From: a bacterium
GTDB lineage: Bacteria > Cyanobacteriota > Vampirovibrionia > Gastranaerophilales > Gastranaerophilaceae
Assembly: GCA_017444705.1 (NCBI GenBank)
Contig: JAFSWA010000021.1
Span: 1 to 21,056 of the forward strand
DNA: 21,056 nucleotides
Direction: 5' to 3'
The position numbers and the translations under genes were made by a program. Shown here piece by piece: positions 15,383-21,056 of the stretch. Below the pieces are notes generated by a model. That model was not told the origin of the DNA, ran no database searches, and saw only the letters and a program-made list of their open reading frames with translations. The stretch's first letter is position 1. Each line of letters begins with the position of its first letter.

Positions 15383-15970
15383 ATGAAATTAGCACGAACA
15401 ATGATAGTTGAAAGTACGACACTGCCGAATAATTATAAGGCATTTACTTTGGCGGAAGTTTTAATAACTCTGTCTATTTTGGGGGTCGTTGCGGCAATTA
15501 CAGTTCCTCAAATTGTCAGATATCAAAGTGAAAGAGCTGCAATTACAAAAATGAGGAAAGCAATTTCTACCTATGAAAGACTTGCAAATGAGTATATCGC
15601 TCAAACAGGGGATTCTGATATAAAAGATTTAGTTGCCAATGGTTGTAGCAGTCTTCAAGGATATACTAAAATGACAAATGCGGTTACCAAAACCGGCAGC
15701 GGTGTAGCGGATAATGAAAAAGGCTGTCTCTATACAGCCCCTGACGGTGCATTATGGTTTGTAAATTCTTATGGAAACGCTGTCGTCCACGATTCTGTCG
15801 ATAATCCGAAATACGGACTTGTCATGTGGACAAAAGGCGGTCAGGTTAACAGTGAATTAACGTCAGGAATGTATGGAAGTGCTGTTCCTGATTGGTCAGC
15901 AGAACTTCCTGCTGAGGTGCCGTCTTATACCGGCGGGAATGCGGATATCGGCGATGTTTATGTGGAATGA
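15383..15970 (+). CDS. Type IV pilin-like protein, N-terminal part, ended by in-frame TGA
   Basis: A prepilin with a 20-residue leader ending YKA, then FTLAEVLITLSILGVV, the hydrophobic pilin helix. F21 and E25 fit prepilin peptidase processing, with Ala and not Gly at -1. I chose ATG 15383 because GAGG lies 9 nt upstream; an in-frame TTG at 15368 would add five residues but remove that site. The globular part has C-x-aromatic features (VANGCSSLQGY, NEKGCLYTAPDGALWFVN). Translation stops at TGA 15968-15970 after GDVYVE, but the same frame stays open for 141 more codons (15971-16393) and then beyond a TAG. TGG or CGA to TGA would produce this stop. The protein would be exported to a pilus or pseudopilus. 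Confidence 0.85.
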   Translation: MKLARTMIVESTTLPNNYKAFTLAEVLITLSILGVVAAITVPQIVRYQSERAAITKMRKAISTYERLANEYIAQTGDSDIKDLVANGCSSLQGYTKMTNAVTKTGSGVADNEKGCLYTAPDGALWFVNSYGNAVVHDSVDNPKYGLVMWTKGGQVNSELTSGMYGSAVPDWSAELPAEVPSYTGGNADIGDVYVE

Positions 15971-16588
15971 CACGTTCCGACACACGGTTATTATACTGCT
16001 GCACAAATGCTGTTAATCGGTAAATCCAAAAAGTACGGAGAAAACAGCGGAATAACTACCCCTGCTAATGTATTAAATCCAAGTGTATCAAGCGATTCAC
16101 AGCCTTATATAGTTGTAGGAGCTCCAGATTCCGGGGTTGATGAAAATTGCCAAAATATTGAAAATCCAGGTTGTGATTGTACGATAGAGACTGCTGCCTC
16201 TACTCCTGTTTATTCTTGTTGGTATTACCCTGATGCAACAACTCATACAACGTATACAGACCCGTGTTATCCATGTGACCCTTGTGATCCATGCAATCCG
16301 TGCGACCCGTGTGACCCGTGCGACCCATGTGATCCATGCAATCCGTGCGACCCGTGTGACCCGTGCGACCCATGTGATCCATGTGGTGCAACTTAGCCGG
16401 AATATTACTATCATGCTGATAATGATGCTAATTCGCAGACATATTGCATTGACTTGAATAGTGCCGGCTGTAAATGTGATTATAACACTCCCGCCGGAGC
16501 AACTCCGTACTATTCTTGCCACTATTATCCTGAGGCATCACATTGTATGCCGACGGACTCTGATTGTTGGGATAGTGCAGGAATATAA
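15971..16588 (+). pseudogene. Cys-rich C-terminal part of the pilin-like protein, with in-frame TAG
   Basis: This is in frame with the pilin part: [20 protein letters not shown] follows the TGA directly. It continues through a Cys-rich domain, fourteen [DNY]PC triplets, a TAG at 16394-16396, and 63 more codons to TAA at 16586-16588. The part after the TAG repeats the part before the triplets: [19 protein letters not shown] before and GCKC, TPYYSCHYYPEASH after. This shows both belong to one protein. A restored gene would encode about 401 residues. An ATG at 16007 could start an internal product (to 16396), but it has no good ribosome site. CAG to TAG is the simplest cause of the second stop. 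Confidence 0.75.
16259..16384 (+). repeat. Fourteen Asp/Asn-Pro-Cys triplets in a 45-bp tandem repeat
   Basis: Fourteen consecutive 9-bp units encode DPC, NPC or YPC, so cysteine occurs every third residue. At DNA level a 45-bp unit (16283-16327) is repeated exactly at 16328-16372, followed by a partial third copy. The peptide could form a polyproline-like rod with many disulfides or bind metal. Confidence 0.9.
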
Positions 16589-17260
16589 GTAAGTCGGGCA
16601 ATCAAATAGGTCGAGTTTTAACCCTATCAATTTATATTTTGGATTGCTGCGACATAATTTGTAAGTCCGTAAGTTGGGCATACTTGCCCAACGGTTTAAA
16701 AACCGGATTGCCACGGGTCGCATTAAATTGGTTTTATCTTGTAAATCCTTTCGCTCACGCCTGTTGCGTGCTTTGCATACGCAGTCGCATCGCAAGGCGT
16801 TGTCTTGGATTTGCTCCACGCTCGGAAAGTTTCGCATTTGAACCTATGGTTCAAGTTTGCTCAATTTCCTCGCTATCCGGAATTCACTTTCGCTCATTCC
16901 GTCCGCAAATCCGCTCGCAAACCGAGTTTCGCTGCCGCTCACACTTCGCTTCGCTACGGATGCAGACTCACTCAAAATTTTAAGATTCTGAAACAAGTTC
17001 AGAATGACAAAATTTTGGTTCGCTTTGCAACTCGTACGAATTTACGCTCTCTTGTAAATCCTTTCGCTCGGGTTTGGACTCGCTTTTGCACCTTTGGTGC
17101 AGTAAAGCTCGCAACCCTCGCAAACCGAGTTTCGCAAGTTTCACTTGCTCACTCGTACGGATTTACGCCTCGCAATTGTGCATGTCATTACGAGCGTAAG
17201 CGAAGTAATCCAAGAAATATAATCTTTGGGCCGCTACGGGGATTTTACCCCCCTTTGTCA
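16589..17260. repeat. Mosaic of hairpins and short repeats without genes
   Basis: This 690-bp gap has no convincing gene, and the open frames in it have unnatural composition. It is GC-richer than its surroundings, with many short perfect inverted repeats: GTTGGGCA-TACT-TGCCCAAC (16673-16692), TTGAACC-TAT-GGTTCAA (about 16838-16854), ATTCTGAA-ACAAG-TTCAGAAT (16985-17005), TGCACC-TTT-GGTGCA (about 17087-17101) and GCAAG-TTTCA-CTTGC (about 17134-17148). Direct repeats include CTCGCAAACCGAGTTTCGC (16914-16932 and 17117-17135) and CTTGTAAATCCTTTCGCTC (16739 and 17052). A unit of the ATTRC/GYAATCC family is at 17181-17211. Confidence 0.7.
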
Positions 17261-17282
17261 TTATTTTAAGATACCAAAAATA

Positions 17283-18461
17283 TTACATGAGGTTTAACTC
17301 TTGTCTGACGACATCGGCAACATAGGTGAAAGAGTCTGTTATACCTATATTTCTGCCGTGGTCTTTTCCTTTTTTATAAACCAAAACAGGAACCATTTCT
17401 CTTGTGTGGTCAGTCCCCGGAACAGTGGGGTCACACCCATGGTCTGCCGTTATAATCAGAGTTTCGCCCTCTTTCATTGCATCTGTAATCTTTGGCAGAA
17501 ATTCATCAATTTCCTCAATTGCCTTGCCATATCCGGCATAATCGTTTCTGTGTCCAAAGAGCATATCCGTATCGACAAGGTTAGTGAAAATCAGTTCTTT
17601 GTCAAAATCGCCGATTTCTTTAATCTTAATATTATCAAGATTTTGAACTTCTTTAATTATATCAAGCGTTAATTGAAGCCCCTCTTTGTTTGAACCTGTA
17701 TGAATTGCGTGTGAAACTCCTTTTTTGACAAAAATGTCTTCAATTTTTCCTACCCCGATAACCGCACCGTTATTTTTCAAAACTTCATCCAAAACAGTGT
17801 CTTCAAAGGGTTCTACGGAAAAATCCCTGCGGTATTTTGATATTCTTTTCGGTTTGCCGTCAATAAGTTCATACGGACGGGCAATTACCCTTGAAACATT
17901 ATTTTCACCGACCAAAATCGAACGGGCAATTTTACACCAGTCATAGAGTGTTTCAAGCGGAATTACATTTATATCAATCGCTATTTGAAAAACACTGTCT
18001 GCGGAAGTATATATAATCGGGAATTTTGTCCTTTCGTGTTCTTCGTGAAGTTTTTCAATAATTTCCGTACCTGACGCAGGATAATTCGCAAGCACTCCGC
18101 CGCAACCTGTTTTTTCAATAAATTCATCAATGATTTTTTTATCAAAGCCGTTTGGGTAAGTTTTGAAAGGGGTTTTGAGAATAAGCCCCGCAATTTCCCA
18201 ATGTCCTGTTGTTGTGCATTTTCCTTTTGAGGTTTCTTTCATAATCCCGAAATCGGCGACAGGATTTGGTTCTTTTTCGACACCCATAATATTGCAGAGA
18301 TTTCCTATTCCCATTTTTTGCATATTGGGAATATGAAGTCCGCCGCATTTTTGGGCGACATTTTTTATTGTATTACACTCAGCAATATCATTAAACTCTT
18401 TATGGTCTGGCATTGCACCTATCCCCATTGAATCTATAACCAAAATTATAACTTTTTTCAT
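17283..18461 (-). CDS. deoB: Phosphopentomutase
   Basis: Interconverts (deoxy)ribose 1-phosphate and 5-phosphate in nucleoside salvage, as a di-manganese enzyme of the alkaline phosphatase superfamily. Visible signatures are VIDSMGIGAMPD with metal ligand D10, the phosphorylated threonine T85 in GKCTTTGHWE (80-89), VDTDMLFGHRND (296-307), ITADHGCDPT (337-346) and GTDHTRE (349-355). At 392 residues it has the standard length for prokaryotic DeoB. AAGGACA lies 7 nt before the ATG. No other deo genes adjoin. It is divergent from wecB with only 42 bp between the starts. Confidence 0.97.
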   Translation of the reverse strand: MKKVIILVIDSMGIGAMPDHKEFNDIAECNTIKNVAQKCGGLHIPNMQKMGIGNLCNIMGVEKEPNPVADFGIMKETSKGKCTTTGHWEIAGLILKTPFKTYPNGFDKKIIDEFIEKTGCGGVLANYPASGTEIIEKLHEEHERTKFPIIYTSADSVFQIAIDINVIPLETLYDWCKIARSILVGENNVSRVIARPYELIDGKPKRISKYRRDFSVEPFEDTVLDEVLKNNGAVIGVGKIEDIFVKKGVSHAIHTGSNKEGLQLTLDIIKEVQNLDNIKIKEIGDFDKELIFTNLVDTDMLFGHRNDYAGYGKAIEEIDEFLPKITDAMKEGETLIITADHGCDPTVPGTDHTREMVPVLVYKKGKDHGRNIGITDSFTYVADVVRQELNLM

Positions 18462-18489
18462 AAAACTTGTCCTTAAATTCTTCTTTTAT

Positions 18490-18502
18490 ATTATACTATA
18501 AT
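18490..18502. promoter_or_regulatory. Face-to-face -10 elements between deoB and wecB
   Basis: TATAAT on the minus strand (18495-18490) points to deoB. On the plus strand TATACT (18492-18497) and TATAAT (18497-18502) point to wecB. All fit in 13 bp, so the polymerases must compete. No strong -35 is present for either direction. Confidence 0.5.
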
Positions 18503-18503
18503 T

Positions 18504-19628
18504 ATGGATAATTTTGAAAGAAAAATAAAAGTCTTAACGGTATTCGGGACACGTCCTGAGGCGATAAAAATGGCTCCTTTGGTGCTTGAAATAGGAAAAT
18601 ATCCTGATATTTTTGAAAACCTCGTCTGTGTTACCGCTCAACATAGGCAAATGCTCGACCAAGTTCTTGATTTATTTAAAATTAAGCCTGATTATGACCT
18701 AAATATTATGAAAGAGAATCAGGATTTGTGGAGCTTGACTTCAAATGTTCTTATGGAGATGAAAAAAGTTTACGAACAGTCAAAGCCTGATGTAGTGCTT
18801 GTTCATGGCGACACTACAACTTCAATGGCGGCGGCACTTTCAGCATTTTATGCAAGAATCCCTGTCGGACATGTGGAAGCCGGTTTGCGAACATTTGATA
18901 AAAATTATCCGTTTCCTGAGGAAATAAATAGGGTTTATGTAGATGCTGTTTGTGATTATTATTTTGCACCGACTGATACTTCCGTCAAAAATCTTATTGA
19001 TGCAGGGTTCAAAAAAGAAAATATTTATAAAACCGGTAATACCGTAATTGATGCACTTTTCCATACGGTTGAAAATAACAGTGCGGATTTGTCATACTTA
19101 GGGTTGAATCCCGATTTGAAAACAATTTTGGTAACGGCACACAGAAGAGAAAACTTTGGAGAGCCGATAATCAATATATGTAAGGCGATAAAGCAGCTTG
19201 TCAACACAAATAAAGACATTCAGGTTGTTTATCCGGTGCATTTGAATCCGAATATTCAAAAGCCTGTTTATGAAATGCTTGGCGGAAAAGAGAGAATAAT
19301 ACTTACTAAACCTATGGATTATGAACCGTTTTGTGCATTAATGAAAAAATCACATATAATTCTGTCTGATTCTGGCGGAGTGCAGGAAGAAGCACCGTCT
19401 TTGGGCAAACCTGTTTTGGTTTTGCGTTCAACAACAGAGCGTCCGGAGGCTGTAAAATGCGGAACAGTGAAACTTGTCGGTACAAACCCGATGGATATAA
19501 TTTCTTCAACTCAGCTTTTGCTTGATAATGAGAGAAAGTATAAAAAAATGTCAGAGGCTGTTAACCCTTATGGTGACGGTAAAGCTTGCCAAAGAATAGT
19601 TGAAGTTCTGAAAGGGATAAAAGCATAG
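18504..19628 (+). CDS. wecB: UDP-N-acetylglucosamine 2-epimerase (non-hydrolysing)
   Basis: Makes UDP-ManNAc from UDP-GlcNAc for cell-surface polysaccharides. It is a full-length 374-residue GT-B-fold enzyme with VFGTRPEAIKMAP (13-25), VHGDTTTSMA (100-109), GHVEAGLRT (122-130), PFPEEINR (136-143), TAHRREN (211-217, with the family catalytic histidine H213), LSDSGGVQEEAP (287-298) and RSTTERPEA (308-316). No polysaccharide genes adjoin in the window. There is no Shine-Dalgarno before the ATG, only ACTATAATT, and a -10-like TATACT ends six bases upstream, so the mRNA may be leaderless. The ortholog is also called mnaA. Confidence 0.96.
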   Translation: MDNFERKIKVLTVFGTRPEAIKMAPLVLEIGKYPDIFENLVCVTAQHRQMLDQVLDLFKIKPDYDLNIMKENQDLWSLTSNVLMEMKKVYEQSKPDVVLVHGDTTTSMAAALSAFYARIPVGHVEAGLRTFDKNYPFPEEINRVYVDAVCDYYFAPTDTSVKNLIDAGFKKENIYKTGNTVIDALFHTVENNSADLSYLGLNPDLKTILVTAHRRENFGEPIINICKAIKQLVNTNKDIQVVYPVHLNPNIQKPVYEMLGGKERIILTKPMDYEPFCALMKKSHIILSDSGGVQEEAPSLGKPVLVLRSTTERPEAVKCGTVKLVGTNPMDIISSTQLLLDNERKYKKMSEAVNPYGDGKACQRIVEVLKGIKA

Positions 19629-19655
19629 TATTTGGACGGGATAATAATAAAAAGT

Positions 19656-19683
19656 TTGAAAAAAGAATATTTTGTGATAGAAT
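19656..19683 (+). promoter_or_regulatory. Promoter of tRNA-Ser
   Basis: TTGAAA (19656-19661), 16 bp, then TAGAAT (19678-19683) with the extended -10 TG at 19675-19676. The start would be near 19690, 26 nt before the tRNA. Confidence 0.7.
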
Positions 19684-19715
19684 GAGAATACGAGAGAGGA
19701 CTCGAAATTGAAAAT

Positions 19716-19805
19716 GGAAACGTGGCCGAGCTGGCTGAAGGCGGCACCCTGCTAAGGTGTTATACGGGGTAACCTGTATCCAGGGTTCGAATCCCTGCGT
19801 TTCCG
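19716..19805 (+). tRNA. tRNA-Ser (anticodon GCU)
   Basis: The acceptor GGAAACG pairs with CGTTTCC. The anticodon arm is GCACC-CTGCTAA-GGTGT with anticodon GCT at 19751-19753. A class II variable arm (TATACGGGGTAACCTGTAT) is followed by the T arm CAGGG-TTCGAAT-CCCTG. The discriminator is G and CCA is not encoded. Length is 90 nt. Confidence 0.97.
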
Positions 19806-19812
19806 AATAAAG

Positions 19813-19845
19813 CCCAGATGCCCTTGTGGTATCCGGGTTTTATTT
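19813..19845 (+). terminator. Rho-independent terminator of tRNA-Ser
   Basis: CCCAGATGCC (19813-19822), loop CTTGT, GGTATCCGGG (19828-19837) forms a 10-bp stem with one mismatch and one G.T pair, followed by TTTTATTT. Confidence 0.85.
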
Positions 19846-19864
19846 GTAAATGTATGTGGATTTG

Positions 19865-19896
19865 TATAAATTCTCACTGAGTTTATAAATTCTCAC
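19865..19896. repeat. 13-bp direct repeat
   Basis: TATAAATTCTCAC occurs at 19865-19877 and 19884-19896, a 19-bp period, each followed by a GTTT-containing element (TGAGTTT, AAAGTTT). It lies in the leader region between the tRNA terminator and the promoter of the next gene. Regulatory role unknown. Confidence 0.4.
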
Positions 19897-19975
19897 AAAG
19901 TTTGAGACATTTCAGAGGGAAGTTTGAGAGTTGTTTTAAGCAAAAAATTAGTGAACTTATGATTTCACTGTAATA

Positions 19976-20004
19976 TTTACAAACAGATATTATTATAATA
20001 TACT
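19976..20004 (+). promoter_or_regulatory. Promoter of the 139-residue FG-motif gene
   Basis: TTTACA (19976-19981), 17 bp, TATACT (19999-20004). A second TATAAT overlaps at 19994-19999. The start would be near 20011, 38 nt before the ATG. Confidence 0.6.
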
Positions 20005-20048
20005 TTAAAAGTAAAAAAGTAAGAACAAAATTAGAAAGCAGGTTTTTT

Positions 20049-20468
20049 ATGCAAATTCTCGGGATTTCTTCTACTCAATACAGTCAAAATTTTGGTGGAG
20101 TATCTAAACTGGTAACAGAAAGTGGTAAAAGCGGAGCAAAAATTATAACATTTGTTTCCGAGAAAGGTAAACATTTAGGAAAGCAAATATTGAAAGCAAA
20201 TGGAGATATCCAAGGAGAAAGAATATTTTCAAAAGGACATTCTATTTATTACAGTACATCTCACGGAACACTTGCCAAAGAACCCTATGTCCCGTTTGAA
20301 TATCATTTTCCTCTTAGCAAAAATAAATACGGAAGAAAACTTTTTGTTTTTGATTTGAAGAAATTTAAAGAAAATTTAGGGGAACTTACGTCACTTGCCG
20401 GAATAAAAAGATATATTGATAAAATTGAAAAAGCCCCTAAAACAACAAGATTTGAGCCATGCTGTTAA
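20049..20468 (+). CDS. Hypothetical protein with N-terminal NFG motif
   Basis: A 139-residue basic, soluble protein that I do not recognise. The N-terminus reads MQILGISSTQYSQNFGGVSK, placing NFG at 14-16, the same distance as the SFG of the 145-residue protein at 2784. The body has KGKHLGKQILKANGD, KGHSIYYSTSHGTL and a helical C-terminal part with FDLKKFKENLGELTSLAGIK, and it ends in CC. A weak ribosome site (AGCAGG) lies 7 nt before the ATG, and a good promoter is upstream. It stands alone between tRNA-Ser and the MCE gene. Confidence 0.75.
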   Translation: MQILGISSTQYSQNFGGVSKLVTESGKSGAKIITFVSEKGKHLGKQILKANGDIQGERIFSKGHSIYYSTSHGTLAKEPYVPFEYHFPLSKNKYGRKLFVFDLKKFKENLGELTSLAGIKRYIDKIEKAPKTTRFEPCC

Positions 20469-20793
20469 AGTAAATTGTTCATAGGTCGTGTTACATTTAG
20501 TAAGTAGGTCAGGCACTGCCTGACAAAAATTAATTTCAAGCAATGCTTTACAATTATTTATAAAATGTCCGATTTGTGTCCTTCAAAATTTTCTGCAGGT
20601 ATCGGCAAAAATATATATTATTATATAAGAATAAATTTGATTTTTTGCCGAAAATTTTATTTTTGTCTTTTTCATTGCTTTTACAAAAATTCTGCCTTAT
20701 TCTTTTGCATTCTTTTTATGTATGATTTTTTAAGAATTTTCAGATGCCTAAAAAAAATATTATTACAGTCAAAATATATGCTATAATTGTTTT
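20469..20793. other. Intergenic region with palindromes, no gene seen
   Basis: A 325-bp AT-rich gap. It holds GTCAGGCACTGCCTGAC (20508-20524), a 17-bp palindrome that can act as a terminator-like hairpin before AAAAATT on the plus strand. It also holds a 9-bp inverted repeat CGGCAAAAA (20603-20611) and TTTTTGCCG (20642-20650). A 73-codon open frame at 20565 is AT-biased noise. Confidence 0.5.
20779..20787 (+). promoter_or_regulatory. Extended -10 promoter of the MCE gene
   Basis: TGCTATAAT combines the extended TGn (20779-20781) with a consensus TATAAT (20782-20787). Its end is six bases before the ATG, and there is no purine-rich ribosome site, so transcription could start at the ATG itself. 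Confidence 0.55.
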
Positions 20794-21056
20794 ATGAAAA
20801 AACATGTTTTTTGGTTGATAGAGTTATTTATTTGGCTTTTTATAATTGTTTTTATTATTTTCTCAATAAGATTTTACAATGCCAAAAAGGCTGCCAAAGA
20901 AAGCACGTATCATATATTTTTACAAGATATTGACGGACTGATGAAAGGCTCTCCGATAAAGTTAATGGGAGTTCAGGTAGGTTATGTAACTGAAATAAAT
21001 ATTATTGATGATTATATGTATGTTTCTTTTTTGATTTCAAAAGAAAAAGTAACTGT
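20794..21056 (+). CDS. MCE/MlaD-family lipid transport protein (right-edge partial)
   Basis: The first 87 residues of a protein that runs off the window. An N-terminal transmembrane helix (about 6-26, FWLIELFIWLFIIVFIIFSI) anchors it in the inner membrane. The MCE domain then begins with YHIFLQDIDGLMKGSPIKLM followed by GVQVGYVTEI, the family signature. MCE proteins (MlaD, PqiB, and TGD2 in plastids) form rings that carry lipids between the membranes of diderm cells, so the gene supports an outer membrane. The rest of the system is expected beyond 21056. No Shine-Dalgarno is visible before the ATG. Confidence 0.9.
   Translation, partial: MKKHVFWLIELFIWLFIIVFIIFSIRFYNAKKAAKESTYHIFLQDIDGLMKGSPIKLMGVQVGYVTEINIIDDYMYVSFLISKEKVT

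Noticed and set aside
16259..16384. CRISPR-like tandem repeat
   Set aside because: Units are contiguous and in coding frame without spacers, and no cas genes are present.
224..16396. Reassigned genetic code explaining the in-frame stops
   Set aside because: All three stop codons are affected, and the same three are used as normal terminators in intact genes (TAA, TAG). No single reassignment fits.
16097..16522. Minus-strand and other-frame open reading frames over the triplet array
   Set aside because: Stop-free antisense frames arise from the 9-bp repeat. The plus frame continues the pilin-like protein with matching Cys-rich modules on both sides.
16805..17269. Plus-strand 154-codon frame in the repeat mosaic
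   Set aside because: The translation is low in structure, consists of repeated hairpin DNA and lacks a ribosome site.
20565..20786. 73-codon frame before the MCE gene
   Set aside because: It is Phe/Tyr/Ile/Leu-biased AT noise without a start signal, and it overlaps the MCE promoter.

Overview
The window looks like a 21 kb piece of a low-GC genome from an uncultured gut bacterium, most likely Candidatus Gastranaerophilales (Melainabacteria, the non-photosynthetic relatives of cyanobacteria). The main clues are a type IV pilin-like N-terminus of the form FTLAEVLITLSILGVV, a probable AMIN-type domain protein, a strong A+T bias with sigma70-like promoters, and several small lineage-type proteins that carry an [SN]FG tripeptide near the N-terminus. 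The assignment is inference from familiarity with such proteins. No rRNA or marker phylogeny is possible here.

Layout. 1-1171: a GAF-GAF-GGDEF diguanylate cyclase gene cut by an in-frame TAA. 1185-2256 (minus): dut and nth, overlapping, behind a clear promoter. 2365-2640: a structured leader, tRNA-Leu(UAA), a terminator and a second hairpin. 2784-3221: a small unknown protein. 3218-4793 (minus): a tight three-gene operon of two YbjQ/UPF0145 proteins, one membrane-anchored, and a membrane M48 metallopeptidase. 4911-6459: an unknown protein (minus) and a divergent CheR-like methyltransferase (plus). 6534-6781: a cluster of palindromic repeats. 6865-8594 (minus): two unknown genes, one a TPR protein with nine DCNSGI-type repeats. 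8764-11711 (plus): a secreted or membrane AMIN-like protein followed by a frameshifted ABC solute-binding lipoprotein. 11708-14896 (minus): a SWIM/SNF2 helicase. 15028-15252 (minus): an XRE regulator with an in-frame TAG, divergent from a pilin-like gene (15383-16588) that has a Cys-Pro triplet repeat and two in-frame stops. 16589-17260: a mosaic of small hairpins and repeats. 17283-19628: deoB and wecB, divergent across 42 bp. 19716-19805: tRNA-Ser(GCU). 20049-20468: another unknown FG-motif protein. 20794-end: the start of an MCE/MlaD protein.

The genes are mostly single-purpose housekeeping genes (DNA repair, dUTP hydrolysis, nucleoside salvage, UDP-ManNAc supply) mixed with lineage-specific envelope and signalling genes. 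They do not form one pathway. The most unusual overall property is that four genes carry five reading-frame lesions (TAA, TAG, TGA, TAG and one frameshift), while long neighbours such as the 1062-residue helicase are intact. All four stops can be explained by a single G:C to A:T transition, which suggests decay or sequence error and not a reassigned code. The other notable signals are the recurrent [SN]FG motif, the cysteine-containing peptide repeats, the covarying palindromic repeat family and the possible leaderless starts.
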